This document shows positions 54,401 through 64,000 of a DNA stretch of 64,000 bases, in pieces. The stretch spans positions 51,160,511 through 51,224,510 of the forward strand of contig NC_092461.1 in NCBI RefSeq assembly GCF_047495875.1, written 5' to 3'. Below the pieces are notes generated by a model. The model was not told where the DNA came from and did not search any database. It saw nothing but the letters and a program-made list of their open reading frames with translations. Positions within the stretch are counted from its first letter, which is position 1; every line of letters begins with the position of its first letter. The translations under genes and the position numbers were made by a program. This stretch comes from Pithys albifrons albifrons. Taxonomy: Eukaryota > Chordata > Aves > Passeriformes > Thamnophilidae.

Positions 54401-57400
54401 CAGCCTTGCTCTTGGGGTCCACCACTGCCTCACTGAGTACTCTCCAAGTTGTTGTGGGTGGGGGTGGGTCCCACTATTACAGATAGCAACTGGAAGCCAC
54501 TAATGGGTCTCACCAGGGGTCTTCAGCTTGGCTTACAGACTCCAGAATGAAGAGCAGTCAAAGAACAACCAAGAGCCTGCAAATGATGGACTATTTAATC
54601 ACTGTAAATACATTTGTCCTAGTTGTGTCTACACTGAAGTTCCTGCTTCAACCTTAACTTTATTTGGCAGAGTTAGAAAGTAACCTGTGTTGACCAGCTC
54701 AGACATGGAGTCCTGGCTCCCTATCATCTTTCTTCATGACATTATATTAAGGCTGTTTCTCATAAGTAAAACAGACAAAAATTGTGTCTATTCAGCTCCT
54801 TTCCAGTCTCAGATTCAAGCGTTAATCAAAAGAAACCTTGCTTTTAAAAAACCTTGTTACAGCTTTCTGTACAGGTTGCTGTGGTGCTCACAGCCCTTTG
54901 GGGGAGCACATTATTCCTCCTGCTGTTCAGCCACTGCATCCAATCTCTTTGCAAGCTACTTTTCCACCTGGACAGAACTCACTGATTCCTTTTAACAGGC
55001 ACCAAAAACACCTTCTTCAACTGAGAAGGATAATAGAAGATTTCCATTTCCTGGCACACACAACCATCCTTTAATCACTGATCTGGGACTCAAATAAGGT
55101 TCCTGGAAATGCCACATAGGTTTTGCAGCAAAGGAGTGGAAATGGACAGAAGGATGGTTCCAGCACGGACACCACTCCTTTGCAGGTGATCCCTTGAGTA
55201 CCTGCTGTCACTGAACAGCACCCTTCTCTCTAAACACATCCTTTCAAACAGTTCTCTCTCTATCAGGAAAAAAGTAAACACGTGTAGTTATTTTTAATAA
55301 AGAAAGATCATAAACAAAGGCTTTTCTTTGCTGTGAATGATGCACATTGATTTTCACTATTTAGAAAAATAAGTTAGCATCCATTTGTATTGCTGCTAGA
55401 ATTCTGTTTCACCACCAGAAATAAATAAGCAGCTCAAGAGAAAGATCAAAGTTTTATTAATGCATCATACTACATAGAATGTACACAAGAAATAGCTTGC
55501 AATAAGACAGAATTTGTTAATAATCATCAGGAAAATTAACAAAAGATTAGGTCTTTGGTAAGTATCAACATTTGGTAAGCCTAGATGTATTAGGCTATAT
55601 TTCTGACATATAATCCTACTAAATTAAATTGATTTACATCACTAGATAAATCTAAACTCCATAAAGTTGCTATTTTTAACTTCTGTAATAAATTTTATTC
55701 CCTTTTAGAATTCAGTTAGTTCTTTACATTTTATTACGGATATTTGCTTTGCTGAAAATAGCACTTGGTGGTAAGGTTTATTACTCAGATTCTGCTTGCA
55801 AATGAATCCCAGTATTACTGAAGCCCTGAAGGAAGTAAGGTATTTTGAACATTTGAGAAATAGGATATTTGGATCATTGAGAGATGAGGACTTCTATCAG
55901 CTCTTTCTTTAAGTGTATGAACAGGTGGTGCGATGCTGAGGGGTAGGGCTGCTCTTTGCATAATCAGAAGAGTATTGAGTTTACTTTATATATATAAAGA
56001 TCACGGTGTGCTTGCTTGGTCATTTATTACCTGTGTACCACTGGACTATTTACAGTCACCACCCTGCTCATTTTAGATTGGAAATGAGTTGGTCTTGGAA
56101 ATCCTTTTGCTAGAAATTCCAGTTTGAATTTTGGAATGAATAGCAGCCCACAATTTCCAGGGTTCATGTTTATCGATCATGATGTTAACATAGCAAGTTG
56201 TCTCAGATTAACATCAGGAGACTGAGAAGTCACAAGAACATCCGTTCAGGTGCCCCACAAGTTTCTTCTGACCTCCTCTCTTTTCACCCATATCCAAAAG
56301 CCAAACATCACTCAAGGTGCAAGTGATAAAGCATGAAGTTGTTTTTCTTGCTTGGTGGCATTTCAGTGTACAGAAGATGTACAAAACTAATATAGACACA
56401 TGTTAGCTGTCCTAACAAGACCTATCAGGAAGACTTGCAAGAAATTTAAGCCTGAAGCAATGGTCAGAGCTTGCAAGAAGCTTAAGCCTGAAGCAATCAT
56501 GTTAGAGATGCTCAGATCATGTTTGGGGACAGGGCCTGTTTCATTCTAGAGGGTTCACATAAATAACATTCTATACAGACAGAAACTCAAAAGATCCTGC
56601 TACCTGCCCAATAATCTCAGTTGCAATGATGTATAGTTGACATCAGCAGAAAGCCTCTACATTTATTTCATGGGAGATCCCAAAGGTAATCTGAGCCTCA
56701 TGAGCAAGCTCTTTTGTAAAGTGTTTCGGATTAGACAGTCATTTACACATTGAGTTGACAGAAATCTTCAACAAGTACAGTTGATCAGACTTTGGTGCAG
56801 GAACAAGGCACAGGATTTTAAATCACATCAGATTATCTTTTGGGACAGTTAGAGATATGGACTTCCTGGCAGTGAGTATATTAAATGTGTTTTTATCTCC
56901 TCCCAGTGAAATAAAAAAAACAAAACAACAGTGATATTTTTAAAAAAAAGACTATGCTTAAAAATTTCTGTATTTCTGGCACTGTCTGATACCAGGACTC
57001 TACATGTGCTCTTTGGACAGCTACTTCCAGCCTTTACAAAATGCTTTACAAAAGTGTTTAGAATCAAAGCCTATATTATAATAGAGGATGTTTCCCTTAA
57101 AAAGTAAAACAGTGCTTCATCTACACACTTTGACTTCAATTTAACAGCTCCTTTTAAACACATTTTTCACTTAAATCCCAGACTAGGACTTGGTACAAAT
57201 CTTAAATGATTTAATAACACTGCTGATTTAGCTCTTCATTAAAAGATATTTTGTTTACTTTAGTTCGCTTGAATCAGAGAACAAGTACTCTCTTTTAAAC
57301 ACAAGGCAAGACATTTTCAAATTTAGTATATTTTTACAAAACTGTAACATCTATTACTGCATAGAAACAAGTCAAGATGTTTACAGTGGAGTGGTTGCTG

Positions 57401-58555
57401 CACATTTCTCCTGGTTTTCCACCCTCAAGACTCAAGCCTAGAGTGAATTTCTTCTTCCTTGTCTGTAAAATATGATGCTCTTCATCTACTGTGTTCCTGG
57501 CACTACTGGAACTACTTCAGAATCTCCAATACAATTAGCCCACAGGTGCCGGAATGAAAAAACAAATAAATTTTGTCTTCATTGCCTTCTTGGGATGAAA
57601 ACCAAGATTGAATGAATTACAAATTTAAAATTAATTTTTAAAATTGAATTAAATGAATTACCCATTCTTGTAAAATGTTGTTTTCTTACGGAAGCAGGCA
57701 TCAGTCTTCAGTGACCCTTCCCCCTAAAAAGTGGCAGAGCAGAATTTGTTTCCCACTCACTCAAGGCTCATGGAAAAAGAAGTGTTTATTCAAACTTTTA
57801 TTCCAGTATGATTTCTCATGCTGTAAAATGATTTCTTTTTCCAAATTCCCTAACTTTTAATTTTCATTCAAATAAGATGGAGACCTTGATACTAACTTGT
57901 GCTGAGTTGACTTTTGCAAGTGTTGCTAAAATAAACCCTGCACAGTAGAGCTGAAGTTTCTAGAGATCAGGTGATTCTTTTTTTCCCCAAGAAAAACAAG
58001 ATGTAGAACTTGGCCAAGACAGCACACATGTATTGCAAGCTCTGCTGTTTCCATTAACCACAACTCAATGTCTTTGCAGAAAGGGCTGTGCTCTGGTTTG
58101 CTTGACTTTCTGACTCTGGGCCCAGTGAAGAATCAGATGTTGTAGCTTAAAACCTATTAAAATATATTTTGGTTTCAGAGATTAAAAGCTGCTCATCCAT
58201 AAGTCAGGATCTGAAAATACACTTATTATCAGAAAAGAAGGGTCCAGAAAGATGACAGATGAATGATGAAAGGAATTCTATGTATATGGGTCAGATCTTT
58301 TCATAGTCTCTCAAACTACGATATTCTCACCTCACTGGGTCAATGAGGGCTGGGCTCTGCTCCCTTACCCCTCAGAGTAAGACTCTAATACCTTTTAAAG
58401 ACTGCTACAGAGCATTAAAGAAATTACTTTCCACAGAAGCCTGTTATACCAAGCACACCTAAACAATCACAACGCATGCTGACACAGGACTATCTATTGC
58501 CCTACACAATGTCCTAGATGAGCAAACTCTTTCCAACTTGTTATGTATGTAGGAT
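45426..58555. other. Gene-free stretch of 13 kb, nothing recognised
   Basis: AT-rich unique-looking DNA. Apart from the short duplication at 56434-56497, I see no repeat family, RNA gene or credible exon. All open frames are shorter than about 110 codons and most overlap frames on the other strand. Confidence 0.5.
56434..56497. repeat. Two-copy direct repeat, 36-bp spacing
   Basis: A 28-base sequence (start cttgcaagaa, end cctgaagcaat) occurs at 56434-56461 and again at 56470-56497 with only two mismatches, near the middle. The copies begin 36 bases apart. It looks like a small local tandem duplication. Confidence 0.85.
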
Positions 58556-58644
<89 letters not shown>

Positions 58645-58661
58645 AATCATCTATCTATCTC
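58556..58661. repeat. (ATCT)n microsatellite
   Basis: About 26 units of the tetranucleotide ATCT/CTAT, broken by one lost base near 58604 and by 'caatcat' near 58644. It produces Ser-Ile-Tyr-Leu repeats in translation, which are an artefact. Confidence 0.97.
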
Positions 58662-61600
58662 AATAACAGGATTTGAATTCCAGGCAGAGAGAGATACTTT
58701 TCATTTTAGCAGTAACTTTGTATAACACAGGTCTCATGGAGACTACTTTAAGGGTAGGACCCAAACAAAAGAAAAAAAAATTACCAATAATGGACAGCTG
58801 GAAGAACATTTTCCCTCTAAGCCTGGAAGGGGTTGCTGCAAAGGAGCCCTTGGAGTTATTCTTCGGTAGATGATTTGATAAACACTTCCGCTTCTATTGT
58901 AATGCTCAAGAACCTGAATACAAGGTGGTTCTAGGCTGTTTTAGTTGTTGTGCAGTTGTGCTAATTAGAAAATAATTTTGCACAATGACATGCAAAAGAG
59001 TTACCTTATTTTTACCATCACGAGTCCACTCAGCAAAACAGATTTTGACAGAGGAAATGTCCGAGGGATCCTGAAGTGTCCCCTCCAGAATGCACCATAC
59101 GAAGCTACACTCATGGGTTCAGTAGGGTTACTTCCCATTGTGGGTTATTCAACCACACCTGGGGTGCCAGGGGTGCGGGTCAGGGCAGGACTGCACAGAG
59201 CTGCAGCACCCACACCTCCCAGGCAGGGTTGTGCAGGCAGAGGGTCCTGCCTGCCCAGATGAGGAGGGGGATGTGTGATCCCCACAGCCTCGGAGGACAT
59301 TGTGTATGTGGGCATAAAGCTTTGTGTGTGTGGCACATTTTGGGATCAGTTACAAAAGGTAATTTAGAAATTTCTAGTTGCATGTTACTTCTTGTGACTG
59401 GATTGTGGTTATCTATTGTGGCTGGTATTGATCCTGAATGTATTGCTCATGATTGTTAGTTCTTTATGCACCATTAAATAATGAATACACCACTCCAAAT
59501 CTGACTTGGCTTAAACTGTGTGAACTGATTGGGATTTGGTACAGTGTTTAGTAAGTGAGAAGAACAACAAGCTAAATTTTGACAAATCTTCCTCAATTTG
59601 TCTGGAAAATCTGGCTGGTGAACACTGAGAAGTTGCTCATGCATCCATGGAACCATGAGCAAGAGCACCACCCTTTTCCTCCTATCTCAATCTTCACTCA
59701 ATGTGCAGTTGCAGCAAATGCCCAAAGGCAGCACTGCAGCGTTTCACTGCAATGTATCTTGGTCCTCTCATGGCCAGACTGTGGGTACTTCAGTCTGGGA
59801 GCAGTTGGCCAATTATTGTGACAGTAATTAACCCAAACATTGTTCTACCGAAGTCATCAATGATGATGTCTGGTCCATCTTCTTTAATCTCTCTTGGTTT
59901 CTCCATTTTGTACCATTTTCCACTCTTTTTCCTTCAGTGGAGCCAGGCAGGGCACAGTGGTCAGTATAGCTGCAGCAGAGCTGTGGGTTTGCCAGGCAAC
60001 ACTCCATGCACCAGCAGAAGAGCTGCTCATGGAGCTACAACCATTTGTTTGCAACTGAGGGTTGAATACTGTCCCTACTGAGCAGTGCCAGCAGGAGGGA
60101 TGCAGAGGAAGTTCTCACTGCAGCATCAGCATCCTACACTGATAAGTTACCTGCAGTTCTTCTGCCCAGGAAAAGGACATTTTTATCCCATACACATTTA
60201 TGCTTGGTAGGAACCATCTTAGGGAAAAGGGAAGCAGTTTAACTTTGATGGCTGATTTTAAGCTTTCCCAGTCTGCCCCAAGAAAATACAGTTGGCAGCA
60301 TATGTTCTCAGAGAGAACATTAGCACTGAATTCATTCAAACCTCTCCACATGGGCAGGAAAAGGACTGGAGCTATTCTTACATTATTCATGACAAGCTTT
60401 GGCAACTCACTTGGTGTCAGCATTCACAGCTTCTGTTCTGTACTACCCCCATTGTCGCACATCTCCCATGTTCAGGCTCAGCATTTCCAATAGTAATAAG
60501 TGCATTACAGGCTTCTGGTGCCATTATGCAAAGAGAGGGAGGAAAGCACCAAGGCAATCTGCACTCCAAAAGGACAAAGAGGACACCTTCTCCCCTTTTG
60601 CTGGGGATCCTGCACCTCTTCTTCCAGAACACAGCTCATCCTTTTGACAGTGTAAGACATATTAAAACTCTTTCTTCACTTTCTTTTGTTCCACTAAGCA
60701 GTTGCCCTTGAACTTGTCTTGGTTAGGCAGAATTGTGCAAGGAAAGACTTGGGGCAGGCAAAGGAATGGCAACAAACAGACTTGGCAGCACTAAATGAAG
60801 GTGTGTGAATGCCTAAAACTCTTCTGCACTATCCTAGTTTTGTCAACTCATTGTTATCATCCTTCACTCACCCCCATCACATATAATTCATAGTTGTTAC
60901 TATTTCTGTTGACATATGTATGGCAACTGAAAACTCCTTAGCTATGGAGGCATAACTGTGTACCAAAACACCACCAGCAAACAGCTGAAGTGGGAAACTA
61001 TTAAAAAATACATTTGCTTAGGAATGTCTTCCTTGGGCTTTCTGATACCATCTGGATTCCTTTGAAAATAAAGTGGAGGTTGACTTATGCAGAAGGGGCA
61101 TGTTTGTAGGCAGACAGAAGGCTTCAGTTTCAGGTGAGATGTTCCTGTTTAGGAAAAAAGGCATTTCCTTCTCTGCTTCCCACGTCTCCCGTGCTGGCTC
61201 TTCTGCTGTGTCCATCTTCAGGAGAGCTTTGTGAGGGCAATCTTCTCACTTTCCCTGTAATATCTCCTAATCTTGAGTGATGGGGAAATATCCACACAAA
61301 ATTATATGGTTAACACTTCCAAAAGCCACAAAGTAGCTGTGAAGGACAGGTCCCCAGCATGGTGTAGGGCCCCAATATAGTTTTTTAGATGATTTTAAAC
61401 GTTTCCTTTTGTACCACACAGCCTTCCTCCAAAGCATGTGACTGAACTGAACTTCAACAGCTTTGTCTGGGTCCTTGTTCACAAGTTTTTCTTGTACTGC
61501 ACTTGAGATAAAATAAAACTGCCGAAACTCTTTTTAAGTTGCAAAATGTGCTGTCTGAGATTGTTGCCCTGGGGTTTGGTGTGGAAGAAAGGAAAATGGA

Positions 61601-62849
61601 AAATATAATTTTCCCTAAATCCCTGCAGTCCTTTTTTAAGAATTTAACTCTAATCCTCCTCACTTGTAAGAAGTTTATTATTTGTTTAAAGTTCCTTTTG
61701 CTCCCCTGAAAGTAACAGAATTAAGTGCAACAGGAAGACTAATAGTTGTTTATGTAAATAATAAAGTAAACTGACAGCTCCTTCCCACCAGCATAGCACT
61801 CAGGCCAGTTGCACAGGGCAGCCACGGGGACAGGGATGTTGTAAAGCCGAGACGCAGGGAGCCCATGCCCAGCCTTGCGCCAAAGCTTTAGCAGCACCAA
61901 ACTGAAGCTGTCAGAGACCTCCTCTCCAAATGAGGCCTAATTCACACTCGGGTCTCCTTGTCATGGCCAGGACACTGCCAGGATGTTGACACTGCTTATT
62001 TTTTGAGGAAGACCAAGGGACAAGGCCAGCGGTTCCCAAACAGAGGGCTCCAGGACTCTGAAGGTCTGTGAAGATCATGTCATTTCACTGACTGCTGACT
62101 CTCCTCCAGTTTGTTCAATGGGTATCTTAGGCCTTCATTACAATGAAGCTAGTGGTCTGTGAAGGCAAGTGAGAACACATACTGCTTTCTCCTCTATGGC
62201 CACCAATCCACCAGCAAGTGGAATCCAATTTTATATTTAGTGAGTGTGCCAGAGGGAAAAGCAAGAGCTAATAGCCTTTCATGCCTAATTGCTGTAATGT
62301 TGTTCTCCTTTTCCATATTCACTTGGAGAGAAAATTCAATTAATACATCCTTGTCAATTTAGAAAATGATTAACATGTTAATGATTTTGCAGTTTTACAG
62401 AAGGGCAACAAGGAGAGAGAAAACAGCTTAGCAAATCCATCCATACTATGGTGATTAAGAGGGGGCACTGCATTGCTTTGAGAAATCCCAGTCTCAGGCC
62501 AGAGCTGCCTCCCGCTCTCCTCTTTCCTGGAGCAGAACAGTCTCTTCCACCACCAAAGCCAAACCCAAACTCCAAACAGTGCAGGGATGGCAGGGAGATC
62601 ACAAGGCAGAAACAGATGAGGATAAACACGGGGTAATTCTTATCAGCAGAAGGATAAGGAGAGCAAGTAGTTGCGTTAGACCCACAGCAGCTCAGTGAAC
62701 ATCTTTATTTCATATATCAAGATGCACAAAGATTTATTGCTCTGAAACCAAAATCTCTGAAGTTGTTTGAGACCCATGTTAGGTTTGGGCTGCAATTTCT
62801 GAAAGCATTTCAGTGATGCCTTACAGGTACATCAGGACTCCAGCCCATT
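58662..62849. other. Gene-free stretch of 4.2 kb, slightly GC-richer in places
   Basis: No recognisable gene. A GC-rich patch at about 59155-59290 is open in several frames without any domain. Near 62028-62095 the words 'ggttcccaaac' and 'ggtctgtgaagatcat' recall the ends of old hAT-type DNA transposon fossils, but no matching inverted terminal repeat was found. Confidence 0.45.
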
Positions 62850-63638
62850 GCTGTGGATGAACATATGAAGTTCAACAAGGGAAAGTGAAGCTGGGATAGG
62901 CAACCCTGGATGTTCATATAGACTGAGAAATGAGATGCTGGAAAGAAGTGCCACAGAAAGGGACCTGGGAGTCCTGGTTGACAGCAAGTTGAATATGAGT
63001 CAGCAGTGCCCTGGCAGGCAGGAGGGCCAACCCTGTCCTGGGGGGCATCAGGCAAAGCATCGCCAGCCCATCAACGGAGGGGATTGTCCTGCTCTGCTCT
63101 GTACTGGGGTGACCTCACCTCGAATATTGTGTGCAGTTTTGGGCACTGCAATATAAGAAAGATATTAAGCTATTTGAGAGTGCCCAAAAGAGGGCAATGA
63201 AGATGGTGAAGAGTCTTGAGGGGAAGCTGTATGAGGAGTGACTGAGGTCACTTGGTGTGTTCAGCCTGGAGAAGAGGAGACTGAGGTGAGACCTCATTGC
63301 AGTCTACAACCTCCTCGTGCAGGATAGAGGAGGGACAGACACTGATCTCTTCTCTGTAGTGACCAGTGACAGGACCTAAGAGAATGCCGTCAAGCTATAT
63401 CAGGAGAGGTTTAGGCTGGACACTAGAAAAAGTTTCTTCATCCAGAGGGTGGTGGGGCTCTTAAACAGCTTCCCGAGGGAAGTGGTCACAGCACCAAGCC
63501 TGTCAGAGTTCAAGAAGTGTTTGGACAACACTCTCAGGCATGTGGTGAGACTCGGAGATGGTCCAGTGCACGGCAAGAGTTTGAGCTCAATGATCCTTGT
63601 GGGTCCCTTCCAACTCAGCATATTTTGTGATTCTGGGA
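62850..63638 (+). mobile_element. CR1 LINE 3' end, plus strand
   Basis: A 5'-truncated CR1 on the plus strand. It opens with the MKFNKGK-type word of the CR1 reverse transcriptase C-terminal half, then [18 protein letters not shown] (in the frame starting at 62935), then CR1 words such as 'gcagttttgggcactgca' (63132-63149) and 'gtgaccagtgacagga' (63360), and finishes with 'gatccttgtgggtccc', 'ttccaactcagcatatt' and a decayed octamer tail at about 63624-63638. Frameshifts and stops break the protein. By sequence it is close to the copy at 39618-41000, but in the opposite orientation. Confidence 0.93.
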
Positions 63639-64000
63639 TAGTCCAGTGTGGAAAAGGGTGCGAGACTCTTATTTCAGAGCACACTAACTGAAGCACACCA
63701 TTAAAAACAAGTGGAGAAAAAGCTCAATCCCAAAGGCAGGTTACTGCACAGCTCCACAAAGTGCTCTGGCAGTGCCTGGCTGCTCCTTAGAGCTTGCACC
63801 CTGTGAACCTGCAGTGTAAGCAAGTGGCAGGTTTCATCTTTCCCTGCATGATGGCTTTGCTCCTGCCACCCAGGGCAGCAAAGGGCCAGAAGTGATCTCA
63901 AGGACACCTCCATGAGCTGCTGGCATGGTGGTCACTCCAAAACACCAGGGGTTTCTCACATGCTCAAAGTACCCAATGGCTCAGTGAGTAAAGCATCAAC
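63639..64000. other. Terminal gene-free stretch
   Basis: Nothing recognised after the CR1 tail. The window ends without any further repeat boundary or exon signal. Confidence 0.55.

Noticed and set aside
59076..59459. 127-codon plus-strand frame in a GC-rich patch
   Set aside because: Open in several frames and on the opposite strand, no domain; it is best explained by composition.

Overview
This window looks like ordinary nuclear DNA from a bird. The main evidence is four CR1 non-LTR retrotransposon copies or fragments of avian type, two of which keep the CR1 3' tail built from the octamer ATTCTATG. It also holds an LTR-type endogenous retroviral insertion, long vertebrate-style microsatellites and a few very old SINE/LINE fossils. 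I found no bacterial, phage, plasmid or organelle gene, no rRNA, tRNA or CRISPR array, and no host protein-coding gene that I can recognise. Apart from the 378-codon CR1 reverse transcriptase frame and frames through simple repeats, the open frames are short and look like chance.

Layout. 1-2605: a decayed CR1 on the minus strand, covering the end of the endonuclease domain and the linker before the reverse transcriptase. It is split by a 1,709-bp insertion (217-1925) flanked by the 5-bp direct repeat tacct. The insertion carries a minus-strand TATA box, polyadenylation signal and GC boxes, and is best read as a solo LTR of an endogenous retrovirus. 2606-17122: unique-looking, gene-free DNA with a possible MIR-like fossil (about 5330-5495) and a very long compound polypyrimidine microsatellite (5523-5997). 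17123-18840: the best-preserved CR1, minus strand, 5'-truncated, with a reverse transcriptase frame interrupted by only two stop codons. 18841-39617: gene-free, with a possible LTR-like segment near 25137-25945, a MIR/L3-like fossil at 32870-33065 and an ancient CR1/L3-like 3' end at 34985-35420. 39618-41000: a second, much more decayed CR1 on the minus strand. 41001-62849: gene-free, with one exon-shaped open segment at 45216-45425, an ATCT microsatellite at 58556-58661 and a 36-bp-spaced duplication near 56434. 62850-63638: a third CR1 3' end, on the plus strand, similar to the second one but inverted relative to it.

The only coding potential I can name belongs to transposable elements, and all of it is broken. 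The window is most simply intergenic or deep intronic bird DNA. I did not find a new biological system. The points most worth a second look are the nested LTR-in-CR1 structure, the two-phase polypyrimidine tract, the nearly intact CR1 reverse transcriptase, and the exon-like segment at 45216-45425.
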